From contig LT598455.1 of the NCBI GenBank assembly GCA_900074725.1, positions 1,179,802-1,243,801 on the forward strand: a DNA stretch of 64,000 nt. Direction: 5' to 3'. This stretch comes from Lachancea dasiensis. Taxonomy: Eukaryota > Ascomycota > Saccharomycetes > Saccharomycetales > Saccharomycetaceae. A model generated the notes under the pieces. The model was not told the DNA's origin. It did no database searches and worked only from the letters and a program-made list of their open reading frames with translations. This document shows, one piece after another, positions 1 to 9,677 of this stretch. Numbering within the stretch: the first letter of the stretch is position 1; each line of letters opens with the position of its first letter. The position numbers were made by a program, and so were the translations under genes.

Positions 1-6
1 GAAGAA

Positions 7-3000
7 ATGAAAAACACCAGACTTGCCAATCGAGCAAAAGTGACTTCAACTTCTAGCTGGACCGGTAAGCTGCCGCATACTCTACTGCATGAAAATTGTC
101 AGAAACGTAAGTGGAACAAGGTCGAATACGACATGAAGAAAGTTGGCGAAAAGGGAATGATAGCAACCGCTGTTCTGTCCCAAACTGATCCTAAGACTAA
201 AGAGACATTGACATTGAAGATGCATGACCCTGCCTTTGATCGAACAACCGGAAAGGGTCTGTTGGTCCCGCAAGAAACTCCCATGGAGGCCCGTCATATG
301 GCGGCTACCGTGGCACTGTATAGAATTGCTTCCAATTCTAACATGCAGATGATGTTGCCACCCAACCATAAATCTTTATGGTATGACCTGGATGATTATC
401 GAAAAGTGTTAGCAAAGGAACACCTTGCTCTGGCACAGAAGCTATTTGATCCAGAGCCTTTTAAGACACTAGTTGCAGACAGGAAGGCGAAGGATATTAA
501 AGATAAAGAGCGTATGGCTAAGCAACAGCAAGCTCAAAAGATGAGGCACTCTCCGACTGTTATTACCTCGATTGGACCCAATAAGAGCAAATTATCCTCA
601 TCCAAAGATGGGGTCGCCAAAACCCGAGTTTCACGGCCACTCGACCAGAAAGTAATACGCTTCCCGTTGAAAGTTTGGGAAAATGCTACATTTGTAGATT
701 TAAAAGAGTCTTCCAGAACTGACATAGAGCAGGCACTAAGGTCGCATATTGATTGGAACTCTAAAAAATGGGGAGGTGACATGACTACAGAGAGGGACCT
801 CCTCCAGGAAAAACTCATACTTCTTGGATTTAGAAAGCCACATGTCATGGAATCTCTTAGCTACTCAGATCCCCTCTCTTTTCTGCTCCTGAATTTGCCA
901 GAAGATGACCTACCCACATTTTTCCATAAGCGGCAAGAGGATACAAAGATGAAGGTTGAAATTTCTTCCCTACCGCTTCGAACTCAAAATATGATTTCTC
1001 GTCTCATGGAAGGTGGAGCTTCATACACTGAGGTGCTTTATGCTTTAGAATCCACTGATTATGATGAAAATGAAGCCGCTGGAAAATTAACAGAGAAGCT
1101 TTCCGCCCACCTGTTGGAACCCTCACCCGAGATAAGTGAGGAAGATTCGACTGAAATGTGGATTCAAGAACTTGAGAGCTTGCAAAGCATCTATGGTAAC
1201 GAAGTTGTTGAAATAATGAATCACGAGAAGACCTGCTATACAATTAAATTGGTCGAAAAGTTCAACCTGAAGCTCAAGGTTTACAAGACGACAAAATACC
1301 CATCAACACTACCTGGTCTGATTGTTTCCACGTTCGATAAAAACGTTAAGCTTCCTAATTACATTAAACAAAATGCCCTTACTATGCTCTTAGATCATGT
1401 GGTCAAATCAAGCCTCCTGGGAGATATGATGGTCTATAGTATCTACGAATGGCTTCAGGAGCACTTGGCTGCTATTATAGATAATCCAGGGCTGTTAATT
1501 TCCGATTTCAAGCCTTCAAACGAGGTGTTGTCAAGAAGTTCAACGCAAAAGCCTTCATCGAAGCCAAGGACCAAAAACACTCGCGCATACGCGACATCCC
1601 TAGATGAGCTTCATAGACTGGAGTATGAATATAAAACACGAGTTACATCTCCAAGGTACGTGGGCATGGTCAAACAACGCTCGCAACTGCCGGCCTGGGG
1701 CCAACAGGAAAAAATAGTTGAATTGATTGAAAGCCATGATGTAGTATTGATAACTGGTGAAACGGGTTCTGGTAAATCGACCCAGGCCGTTCAATACGTT
1801 CTTGATTATTTGATGACTAAAAAGAACGATTTTGGTGAAACTAAGATTATTTGCACCCAGCCGAGAAGAATTTCTGCGATAGGCTTGGCAGAACGAGTGT
1901 CAGAAGAGAGATGTAGTGACTGTGGTGATGAAGTCGGCTACGTGATACGTGGTGTAAACAAAACGAAGCCCACCACTCGCATAAAATTTATGACAACGGG
2001 TGTATTGGTTCGTATACTCCAAGGCTCCAGAGATGTTTTGAAAAACACTATAGTTTTTATTGATGAAGTTCATGAAAGATCAGTCGACACTGACCTCATC
2101 GTAATTCTTTTGAAAAGTTTGCGAGGTAAAATACCTGGCCTTAAAATTGTGTTGATGAGTGCGACCGTCAATGTTGAAGTTTTCAACAAGTACTTCACGG
2201 ATCTGAAGAGTTGTCACATCAAGGGTCGAACATTCCCCATAAAGGATTTCTATTTGGAGGAAATCCTCGAGTCCATGGACTACAAAATCAAACGCAAAAA
2301 TCTTGAGTACGATGACCCTGAGGACGAAGGACAGTATTTGAGACCAAGGGCCAATTCCACGTTCTTTCAATCAGGTCAGATTGATTATGATTTGATTTCG
2401 TCTTTAGTAATCCATGTCGACAAAAAGTTAAATGGTCTTGGCAATGACGGCTCAATCGTAATCTTCTTGCCCGGTGTTGGTGAAATAAGTCGCTGTTGCA
2501 GAAAACTAGAAAAGAGCTCGCACTCCGATCAATTTGTAGTGCTACCACTTCACTCTGCCTTAACTCCGGATGCTCAAAAAAAGGTTTTTAAGCGGTTTCA
2601 AGGTAAACGAAAAGTTGTTGTTTCCACCAACATTGCCGAAACCTCCATTACTATCGATGACTGTGTTGCAACGATAGACTCTGGCCGAGTCAAATCTATG
2701 TTTTACAGTGCTCAAGACAATACAACGAGACTTAAAGAAACATTTGTGTCCAAAGCTGAGGCGAAACAGCGGAGAGGTCGTGCAGGAAGAGTTCGTGCCG
2801 GTTTTTCTTTCAAGCTCTTTTCAAAAAACATCTTTGAAGAAATGCCCGAACAGCCTATTCCAGAGATCAAGCGTGTCGGTTTAGAATCCTTGTACCTTTC
2901 TGTTAAGTCTATGGGCATTAAAGATGTTATCGGATTTTTGGGTACGGGCCTCGATCCTCCTCCATTAGACTCTTTGCAAAAATCTGAACAACTACTACTG

Positions 3001-4158
3001 GCTGCCGGTTTGTTGAGCGATGATGGAAATTCACTTACCGAACTTGGCAGGTACATCAGCCTAATGCCAATAATGGATCATAAGCATGGTAAGTTACTAA
3101 TCTACTCCATTATGTTTGGTTGCACAGATTTAGGAATTGACATGGTAGCATTATTAAGTTGCGGAGGGTCACCTTTTGCCATTTCGCAAGATAATAGAGA
3201 CCTGATCAAGGCTCTGTTTCTAAGGTATAGCAACTCTGGAGACTTTCTGGCTCAATTGGAAATCGTCCGACAATATCTGAATATTGAAAACCCTGTGCAT
3301 AAACGCAAGTTCATGACACAAAATTATTTGTCCTTCAACAAGATGAAAGAGATCATATCTTCTAGGGCGCAGTTACTGAGTATTTTGAAAGATATTGGAT
3401 TCTTGCCAATGCAGTATAGAATGGGCGAATCGGATTATCTCAACAGAAACGGTAGGAATCTAGAAATCACTAAGGCCATACTGACCGGTTCTTTTTACCC
3501 ACAAGTTGCCCGAGTTGAACTGCCATCTCAAAAGTTCGTTTCCACAAGTTCAGGAGCGATAGAAAAGGACCCCGAAGCCAAAATGGTCAAGTACTGGATC
3601 CGAAATGAGAAGTACATCGATCAATTATATGCAATGGGTGACCAAGATCGTGAAGTGGAAAACACCGCGTTACCGGCAACACGAGGTTTTGTGCACCCGT
3701 CTTCCGTTTTTTTCTCGTCCAAAAACGACGTCTTGGAGGGCGATTTGACAACCCTAGACGCTAACAACAGCCAGTCGTTGTCGGGGAAAGTCACCAATGG
3801 TGCTCAACCTTTTTCCAAGACCCCATTTATCATTTACAACAGCTCCCACGTCAGCAGCAAGCTATACCTGCGCGACGTCACGCCGACCTCTTCTTTGGCT
3901 CTGCTCCTATTTGGCGGCTCGATAAAATACGAATTGCAGGGTGCCCACCATTCTCCCGGCCTCGTAGTCGACAATTGGCTGCCAATCCGTACATGGTGCA
4001 AGAACGGGGTGTTGATCAAAGAGCTCAGGACATTACTGGACATGGTGGTCCGACAAAAACTGGAAAATCCAGTGGATTACCACTCGCAAGACACTTCTCA
4101 TACCGGTGACGATATTCTGACGGTGGTTGAAAATATTCTGAAGGCGGAGTCATTGTGA
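7..4158 (+). CDS. DEAH/RHA-family RNA helicase (YLR419W/DHX29-DHX57 type)
   Basis: Large putative ATP-dependent RNA helicase of 1383 residues, close to the S. cerevisiae YLR419W length. Visible in order: an N-terminal region with SWTGKLPHTLLHENCQKRKW, a UBA-like segment near residues 322-362, an RWD-like domain from about 384 (ELESLQSIYGNEVVEI), Walker A GETGSGKST near 585, the DEVH box near 686, SAT near 718, and the motif VI QRRGRAGR near 921, followed by the helicase-associated and OB-fold regions. The UBA-RWD-DEAH order is that of YLR419W and human DHX57/DHX29, which bind ribosomes or RNA; the exact substrate here is inferred. The frame is open upstream to base 1, so the true start may lie outside the window; the ATG at 7 is the first one visible. 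The neighbour downstream is on the same strand. Confidence 0.93.
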   Translation: MKNTRLANRAKVTSTSSWTGKLPHTLLHENCQKRKWNKVEYDMKKVGEKGMIATAVLSQTDPKTKETLTLKMHDPAFDRTTGKGLLVPQETPMEARHMAATVALYRIASNSNMQMMLPPNHKSLWYDLDDYRKVLAKEHLALAQKLFDPEPFKTLVADRKAKDIKDKERMAKQQQAQKMRHSPTVITSIGPNKSKLSSSKDGVAKTRVSRPLDQKVIRFPLKVWENATFVDLKESSRTDIEQALRSHIDWNSKKWGGDMTTERDLLQEKLILLGFRKPHVMESLSYSDPLSFLLLNLPEDDLPTFFHKRQEDTKMKVEISSLPLRTQNMISRLMEGGASYTEVLYALESTDYDENEAAGKLTEKLSAHLLEPSPEISEEDSTEMWIQELESLQSIYGNEVVEIMNHEKTCYTIKLVEKFNLKLKVYKTTKYPSTLPGLIVSTFDKNVKLPNYIKQNALTMLLDHVVKSSLLGDMMVYSIYEWLQEHLAAIIDNPGLLISDFKPSNEVLSRSSTQKPSSKPRTKNTRAYATSLDELHRLEYEYKTRVTSPRYVGMVKQRSQLPAWGQQEKIVELIESHDVVLITGETGSGKSTQAVQYVLDYLMTKKNDFGETKIICTQPRRISAIGLAERVSEERCSDCGDEVGYVIRGVNKTKPTTRIKFMTTGVLVRILQGSRDVLKNTIVFIDEVHERSVDTDLIVILLKSLRGKIPGLKIVLMSATVNVEVFNKYFTDLKSCHIKGRTFPIKDFYLEEILESMDYKIKRKNLEYDDPEDEGQYLRPRANSTFFQSGQIDYDLISSLVIHVDKKLNGLGNDGSIVIFLPGVGEISRCCRKLEKSSHSDQFVVLPLHSALTPDAQKKVFKRFQGKRKVVVSTNIAETSITIDDCVATIDSGRVKSMFYSAQDNTTRLKETFVSKAEAKQRRGRAGRVRAGFSFKLFSKNIFEEMPEQPIPEIKRVGLESLYLSVKSMGIKDVIGFLGTGLDPPPLDSLQKSEQLLLAAGLLSDDGNSLTELGRYISLMPIMDHKHGKLLIYSIMFGCTDLGIDMVALLSCGGSPFAISQDNRDLIKALFLRYSNSGDFLAQLEIVRQYLNIENPVHKRKFMTQNYLSFNKMKEIISSRAQLLSILKDIGFLPMQYRMGESDYLNRNGRNLEITKAILTGSFYPQVARVELPSQKFVSTSSGAIEKDPEAKMVKYWIRNEKYIDQLYAMGDQDREVENTALPATRGFVHPSSVFFSSKNDVLEGDLTTLDANNSQSLSGKVTNGAQPFSKTPFIIYNSSHVSSKLYLRDVTPTSSLALLLFGGSIKYELQGAHHSPGLVVDNWLPIRTWCKNGVLIKELRTLLDMVVRQKLENPVDYHSQDTSHTGDDILTVVENILKAESL

Positions 4159-4630
4159 ACCGACCCACAGATAGTTCTCAATGTTTGGTCATAAATAAAC
4201 CCCGGCTCAAATATCGAGCCAGGCATCATTATATAAAATTATGACACTAATATGGTTCTTGGCTAACCTAAATTTAGGAACACGACGCCAGAGCCAGAAT
4301 TTCCACTCATGCCGACCTTAGTCAGTTGAAGTGCAATTCCAACCTACCATAACTTCATATTAAACAGTTCCATCCGACAAGTTTATCGAACCACGAAAAA
4401 CTGTGGAAAATGTATATTTTAGAAAATTACTCCAGGCATGTGGGTCTTGTCAGTGCATTTTTTTTTATTCTCCATATTGACATTGGATGAGATAAGCGAG
4501 TGAGGTGCGGGAACGCCAAGTCTGTTTGGTTACCCTCAGGGTTGATAACCACAATATACATTAAATATGGTCACATAACGTTCACGTCTTCCTGCACACC
4601 CACCAGTACTCAACACGCATTCCTCCTACA
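4159..4630. other. Intergenic region, helicase to GT62 gene
   Basis: About 470 bases with no convincing gene. It must hold the 3' end of the helicase transcript and the promoter of the mannosyltransferase-like gene. A T-run lies near 4459-4467. I see no tRNA, repeat or clear TATA box. Confidence 0.5.
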
Positions 4631-5860
4631 ATGGCGAATATTCTCAGCAAAGTCAAGAACAAATATCGGGTGGTGGCACTGACGCTGGTTTGCCTAGCAG
4701 TGATGTTTGGGCTTGTGATCGCCGCTTTCCCTGCTTTCTCTGAAGGAGACATCACTTCACTGCTGAAGTGGGATGACAATGGCAGGACTGGCAACAGTTA
4801 TGGGACTGGAAACTCTCACGAAGACGCTTGGCAGAAGCAAATATTGAGTGAAGTGGAAGGCACCTATAATGTCCAAGAGGGTCATTATATCAAGAGTGTA
4901 ATTAAGTTCAACACACAGACGTCACTAGGGGAAGACAGCGAGGTGGACGAGCGCAGTACAATTATCCTAAGCGTAGTCGCTAGCAATAGCTCTTATGGTG
5001 GCGAAAATACGTTTGCGGATTTCTTCAACACCACTCTCACCGGTTTCGAGTATGTCTATCCTCAGCTGTCATTGGGCCTGCTGTTCACAGAGGAAGACGA
5101 ATACTACCACGTGCGCTCGTTCCTCAGAGACTACTTCAACGACGAGGATATTGCAAGCGACCAAAAATTCAGCAAGGTTACGCTGTTGTGTGCTCCTTTC
5201 TTGAAGGGTAATATCAACAGAGCAGACAGACACTCAAATGCAGTCCAAAAATATAGGAGAATTTTGATTGCTAAGTCGAGGAACTTCCTCATCAACAACG
5301 CGCTAGAAAATGAAAGATACACGCTCTCTATTGATTCGGATATGGTCCAAGTCAATCCGTTAACTCTTGATTATTTTGTCGACAGCGGGAAGGACATCAT
5401 AGTGCCCAGGATAGTCACAAAGGCGAAGGGAGACTACGATTATAACTCCTGGCAAGGAGAGCGTGCACAGCCTTCGCCAGAAGAATATGAGAGGATCAGA
5501 AATGCCCAGGAAAAGTCCATTGCGGAAAATACCCCAGAAGAATACATTTACGTACCTCACGACAAGAATATGAAGCACTTGTCAAAGCTGTGGGATGAGC
5601 TTAGAGAAGCCGACCCAAACACTCCGGAGAATGCGGCGGTTGAGATCGACTCTGTAGGAGGTGCTATTTTATTTGTCAAATCCGAAGTGTTCAAATACGG
5701 TGTTCAGTTCCCTACATATCACGTCATTGGCGCGGATTGGGATTTACCTCTAGGAGGATACGATGGTATCGAAACAGAGGGGTTGTGCTACGGATCTAAG
5801 ATGCTAGGTTTTAAATGCTGGGCAATGCCTGCCCTGACTGCGACGCATACTTCTGGTTGA
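4631..5860 (+). CDS. Mnn9/Van1/Anp1-family (GT62) mannosyltransferase-like type II membrane protein
   Basis: 409-residue protein with a short cytoplasmic N-terminus, one signal-anchor helix at about residues 15-34 (VVALTLVCLAVMFGLVIAAF), and a lumenal domain with GT62 hallmarks: a DSD motif (SIDSDMVQVNP) in the nucleotide-sugar site, a following NSWQ segment, a VGGA(I/L)LFVKSEV stretch, and IETEGLCYGSKMLGF near the C-terminus. Members of this family work in Golgi M-Pol complexes that extend the alpha-1,6 mannan backbone of N-glycans. It does not look like a straight orthologue of Mnn9, Van1 or Anp1: the YIYVPHDKNMKHL insert and the WDLPLGGYDG segment are not in the versions I recall. It may be a fourth paralogue lost in S. 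cerevisiae. Confidence 0.75.
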   Translation: MANILSKVKNKYRVVALTLVCLAVMFGLVIAAFPAFSEGDITSLLKWDDNGRTGNSYGTGNSHEDAWQKQILSEVEGTYNVQEGHYIKSVIKFNTQTSLGEDSEVDERSTIILSVVASNSSYGGENTFADFFNTTLTGFEYVYPQLSLGLLFTEEDEYYHVRSFLRDYFNDEDIASDQKFSKVTLLCAPFLKGNINRADRHSNAVQKYRRILIAKSRNFLINNALENERYTLSIDSDMVQVNPLTLDYFVDSGKDIIVPRIVTKAKGDYDYNSWQGERAQPSPEEYERIRNAQEKSIAENTPEEYIYVPHDKNMKHLSKLWDELREADPNTPENAAVEIDSVGGAILFVKSEVFKYGVQFPTYHVIGADWDLPLGGYDGIETEGLCYGSKMLGFKCWAMPALTATHTSG

Positions 5861-6205
5861 ATTTACATCTTAATGACCTGCATAAATCAGACCATTGGTA
5901 ACGAAAATAATAGAAATTGTTTGAACTGTGTGCATAAGTAGCTGTATTAGTAAATGAATTTCACATTCCATCCCTTAAACTGACCCAAGTTGCTGTGGGG
6001 AGGACGGGGATATAACTTGATAGGAGACTTACTGCAATGAGTTTTATGTTTGATAGGATACCCTACCATCAAACCATCTGACTAACAAGGGAAACTCTGG
6101 ATTTATACACAATGGCCCTCGCATGAGGTTTTGATTCATTGCACAAGATCTCTCTGGATACTGCCATCTCAAAAATATCAAACCAAAGAGATTCTAACAG
6201 CAAGG
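5861..6205 (+). promoter_or_regulatory. Promoter region of the epoxide hydrolase gene, with a repeated TTGATAGGA
   Basis: Intergenic stretch of 345 bases. The 9-mer TTGATAGGA occurs at 6017-6025 and again at 6050-6058, 33 bases apart. Read on the minus strand each gives TCCTATCAA, which contains the CTATCA core I recall from the Fzf1 consensus of S. cerevisiae (YGSMNMCTATCAYTTYY). The bases after the core do not follow the recalled consensus, so binding is inferred only. Confidence 0.4.
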
Positions 6206-7081
6206 ATGACCACTCAATCGCCCAATTTTCGTAACTGTTCGCTTGACGAAGAGACATCAGTGTGGTATCGGGAAGCCGGGTCACAGCATGATCCCACTAT
6301 CTTACTCCTCCACGGGTATCCAACTTCCTCCAATATGTTTAGAAACCTCATTCCATTGATAGCCTCAAAGTTCCATGTCGTTGCCCCAGATTTCCCCGGA
6401 TTCGGTTTTACTACAGTGAGTCCAGATTTCGATTATACGTTTGAAAATATAGCAAAAACGATTGACAGTTTTGTCAAAAAGATTGGTTTGTCAAAGTACC
6501 TGCTGTATATCTTTGATTATGGAAGTCCAGTGGGATTCAGACTGGCGCTTATGAATCCAAATTCTGTGATCTTCCTTGTTGTTCAAAATGGGAACGCATA
6601 CGAAGAGGGTTTGGATGACAGGTTCTGGGCACCATTAAGAGATTATTGGGGAAAAGACCAGCAAGATCCGCAAATGCTCAAGGCGCTCAAAGGGTTCGTA
6701 GAAGACCCTAAAAACATCAAGAGTCAATACTACGATGGCGTGCCCCGTCCAGAAACGGTAGATCCCACTGGTTGCACCCTCGATATCGCATTGTTGAAAA
6801 GGCCAAATCAATCTACCGTTCAAGTTAAGCTCTTTCATGATTATCAAACGAATGTGGCGATGTACCCAAAGTTTCAAGAATTTCTTAGGACCCATAGCAT
6901 TCCAATTCTAGTCGTTTGGGGCACGAATGACTCCATTTTCACTTTGGCTGGAGCAAAAGCTTACGCTAGAGATGCTAGCGATGTAATTTTGCGATTATAC
7001 GATACGGGACACTTCGCTTTAGAAACTCACTGTGATGAAATAGCGAGAGAAATATTGGAAGTGTTCGCCTCTCAAGAGTGA
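6206..7081 (+). CDS. Epoxide hydrolase of the alpha/beta-hydrolase fold, YNR064C orthologue
   Basis: Soluble alpha/beta hydrolase, 291 residues from the chosen start (290 in S. cerevisiae YNR064C). It carries the oxyanion-hole motif HGYPTSSNMF (residues 36-45), the nucleophile elbow YIFDYGSPVGF with Asp104, the segment NGNAYEEGLDDRFW, and the catalytic base in DTGHFALETH (His269). An Asp nucleophile marks the epoxide hydrolase/haloalkane dehalogenase branch. The frame is open 75 bases further upstream, but the ATG at 6206 gives the N-terminus that aligns with YNR064C (VWYREAG near residue 19). In S. cerevisiae YNR064C belongs to the small Fzf1 regulon; here FZF1 lies next door, tail to tail, with only 13 bases between the stop codons. 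Confidence 0.93.
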   Translation: MTTQSPNFRNCSLDEETSVWYREAGSQHDPTILLLHGYPTSSNMFRNLIPLIASKFHVVAPDFPGFGFTTVSPDFDYTFENIAKTIDSFVKKIGLSKYLLYIFDYGSPVGFRLALMNPNSVIFLVVQNGNAYEEGLDDRFWAPLRDYWGKDQQDPQMLKALKGFVEDPKNIKSQYYDGVPRPETVDPTGCTLDIALLKRPNQSTVQVKLFHDYQTNVAMYPKFQEFLRTHSIPILVVWGTNDSIFTLAGAKAYARDASDVILRLYDTGHFALETHCDEIAREILEVFASQE

Positions 7082-7094
7082 GACAGCGGAAGAA

Positions 7095-7757
7095 TTACGT
7101 ACCTCCCTGGAATCCAAATTGCAACAAAGATACGGGGACTGCACCATGTGTCTCGTCATAATGAGCGATCAATTCTGAATAAGATGGTGCCATCCAAAAG
7201 CCGCACTCACAGTGCTTGCACTGTAGATCTACCCACGTACTCGCTTCTTGAGCATAGTCTCGATTGTATATTTCTTCACATTGTTGAAAAAAGACCTCGA
7301 TCTCCCGTTTATCCTGGTCAGATGAAGGTATTTTCAATTCCGCGCTCTTTTCCTCCGCTGGAGCTATCATACTTAGAATGTGTGTGTCCAATAAATGTTC
7401 CGTTAGCGCACATTGTGTATCGAATATAGCCGTGCAGTCATCATATGTGCACATACTTTTGGGTGGGCCCCTTTTCAAATGTGTGTTTCTGTGCCTTGAC
7501 AGTTGCTGTTTTGTGACAAATCTCTTGTCACATTGGTCACATCCCAAAGGCTTATCCCGTCTATGGGTCCACCTGTGAACATTCATGTGGCAAACACGGT
7601 TAAATCTTTTGCCACAGTCGATCTCGGGGCACACGAATGGTTTATCATTGGTATGTGACCGCATATGTTCCCTCAACTGACATGGTTTCTGATATTTTTT
7701 ATCACAACCTATCAAAGGACACTCATGTCTCCTGACAGTTTTCGAGAATTGGGTCAT
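7095..7757 (-). CDS. FZF1: C2H2 zinc-finger transcription factor Fzf1 (sulfite/nitrosative stress)
   Basis: 220-residue protein with five C2H2-type fingers, the number known for Fzf1: about residues 11-35, 41-65, 71-93, 101-127 and a separate C-terminal finger near 179-205. The strongest matches to S. cerevisiae Fzf1 are [36 protein letters not shown] and the C-terminal CKHCECGF with IAHYDETH. The protein is shorter than the 299-residue S. cerevisiae factor because the linker between fingers 4 and 5 is reduced. Fzf1 activates the sulfite pump SSU1, YHB1 and YNR064C. The gene is convergent with the YNR064C orthologue. Upstream, 151 bases separate its ATG from a tRNA-Leu gene. Confidence 0.88.
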   Translation of the reverse strand: MTQFSKTVRRHECPLIGCDKKYQKPCQLREHMRSHTNDKPFVCPEIDCGKRFNRVCHMNVHRWTHRRDKPLGCDQCDKRFVTKQQLSRHRNTHLKRGPPKSMCTYDDCTAIFDTQCALTEHLLDTHILSMIAPAEEKSAELKIPSSDQDKREIEVFFQQCEEIYNRDYAQEASTWVDLQCKHCECGFWMAPSYSELIAHYDETHGAVPVSLLQFGFQGGT

Positions 7758-7908
7758 TCAGGTGAAGAAGTGCTCTTTATAATATATCCTTGTTCACAAC
7801 GTTTGCCAATAATCAAGAGCAGTGAAATTATGCCTTCCCCACACTATCTACAACATTTGTGCCAAGAAGTTGTTCTTATTGAAGTGTCATCCGCTCACAA
7901 AAAATGAT

Positions 7909-7993
7909 TGGTGCCTGCGAGGTTCGAACTCGCGCGGACAACTGTCCATCAGATCTTAAGTCTGACGCCTTAGACCAACTCGGCCAAAACACC
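7909..7993 (-). tRNA. tRNA-Leu(UAA)
   Basis: Class II tRNA of 85 bases on the minus strand without intron. The anticodon loop CTTAAGA carries UAA; the long variable arm, the T loop TTCGAAC and the TGGCCGAGTTGG A box are intact. The acceptor stem GGTGTTT/AGGCACC pairs with two G-U pairs, and the discriminator base is A. The acceptor stem differs from that of the second tRNA-Leu(UAA) at 11052. Confidence 0.96.
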
Positions 7994-8013
7994 TTATGAT
8001 ATTTTCATCACTG

Positions 8014-8100
8014 TTTCAAGAAGCAGTTTCGAACCGCTGTCTCTACCAATGGTTAGAACCGCCAGACTAGGAGGCTACTACCGTTGGATGTTATGTTGAA
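8014..8100 (-). other. tRNA-like sequence, possible class II tRNA relic
   Basis: Read on the minus strand, 87 bases can be folded like a class II tRNA: ends TTCAACA and TCTTGAA pair at six of seven positions, a T arm AGCGG-TTCGAAA-CTGCT pairs fully with a GGTTCGAAACT B box, and a variable arm TCTAACC/GGTAGA pairs. The A box is poor, the D stem does not form well and position 33 of the would-be anticodon loop is unclear. It lies 20 bases from the tRNA-Leu gene. It is either a decayed tRNA or chance. Confidence 0.3.
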
Positions 8101-8283
8101 GAAAACTGCCCTACATATTGTGCAAATTAAGTGTCATATAACCACGAACGAAAAACAGACAGGGCTCACCGTACATTTTGTTCAGAGGGGTGAATAGTTA
8201 TTGTGCATTCATTAACCACCACGAGATATAATATTGGCCAAGTAGCTTCCAATTGAGCGTGTGATCCACCACACCTTTCCCCG

Positions 8284-9677
8284 CTAGACCTTTCGGGACA
8301 AGTGCCTTATTTTGAACATCGACTTAAAGACCGTAAATGGATTGGTCTTAAATTGTAATTCAACTGCGTCATCTTTGCTCGCATCGGCCATGGCCACTTC
8401 GTCGCGGGCCACTATATAACCCCTCAGAATCAATTGACACACTGCGCCACTAAAATATCCGAACCCACTGAAGATGGCCGTTTTCGTATAACCACTGTTG
8501 GAGACCAGTTCAAAACCTATAATAGACGAGGCTATCCCAAATGCAGCCAAAAATATCCACACGCTGGCAAACGTCACACTCATTTTTTGAAGTCCCACTA
8601 CCCTAGCAGTAATTGAGCCCACTGTAGCCCAAATTGTGCCCATCAATATCCCCTGCAATAAGGCAAAAGCAATAGCAGTGGCCAAATTTTGACAAGGAAT
8701 CCACATGGCCCAACACAGGATGGCCAAAATAGAATGTACAATAAAACCAACAGTTAGAACCCCTAAGCGGTCAGATAGGTAGCCAATGATTGGTCGACCC
8801 ACTGTCCAACCGGCACTTATCATGCAGGTAACATATGAGCCCTGTTTGGCAGTGTATCCAAGACTTACTGTAAAATCGGATAAGGAAAACAGCACCACAA
8901 CATAACCAAGCATGGTAAATGATACCCAGCCGAGTAACAACCAGAACCCAGCGGTGCCAAATAGGTCCTTATCGAAGATTTGTATTTTATTGGCCACTTT
9001 TTTTGGGGTGCCTGTTGCTTCTCTCGTTCTCGTGAAAAGGAGAGCAACTGTATTGAGTGCCAAACATATGATGAATTGGAATATCAGTGCCCATTTTACG
9101 TTTCTCATTTCAATTATTTTTTGAGTTGCGAGGTTAAAAATAATACCGCCAATTCCGCTACCACTGGTGGCAATCCCCATGGCCAGTGCCCTTTTCTTGC
9201 GAAACCAAAAAGGTATTAGCGTCATATTGGGGATGAAAATAGAGGCGAGGCCGAACGAAAGTAATACACCTTGAGTGAGATTAAGTGCCACAAATATTTG
9301 GAATATGCCGCCAACATAAAAGCTGTGGCTTGAAGTATAATTCCAAAGGTTATTACTATTCGCACTCCAAATTGGCGATAAAACCAAGTAATTATGGGGG
9401 CAAAAAGCAAACCTGATCCGAATGTTAGACCGCCAATCACCGCAAAATGGATGTCATCTCTGCCACCAAAAGTATCATCGTTGATATAGTTTTCAATGAA
9501 TATCGCGTAGCTGGAGTTGGCACCCCAGGTGGAGAAATTATAAATGAAACATGCTACAACGACTAGCCAACCAAATCCACCGTCGGGGACATCAAGATCT
9601 GTGTGCGATTTAATCTTTGGTAAATTTTCAGCGTCCTTTGAAGACGACTTTTCGGAATGTGCAGGATCTGAGGACAT
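8284..9677 (-). pseudogene. Monocarboxylate-permease-like MFS transporter (MCH/ESBP6 family), frameshifted
   Basis: Two overlapping frames on the minus strand together form one roughly 465-residue, 12-helix major-facilitator protein of the fungal monocarboxylate transporter-like family (Mch2, Mch4, Esbp6). The first part (from 9677) has the family signature DVPDGGFGWLVVVACF and FIGG-like AVIGGLTFGSG; the second has LTQGVLLSFG, the FRKKRALAMGIATSGSGIGG loop and GRPIIGYLSDR. They are colinear: WHL ends one and LNLTQG resumes in the next frame, so one base appears missing near 9281-9286. No splice signals fit there. Either a recent pseudogene or a one-base sequence error. The N-terminus is cytoplasmic and Ser/Lys-rich. 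Both flanking tRNA-Leu genes point away from it. Confidence 0.75.

Noticed and set aside
9222-9387. Intron as explanation for the two overlapping permease frames
   Set aside because: The protein parts join with a one-base shift and no lost residues; no donor or branch point is near.
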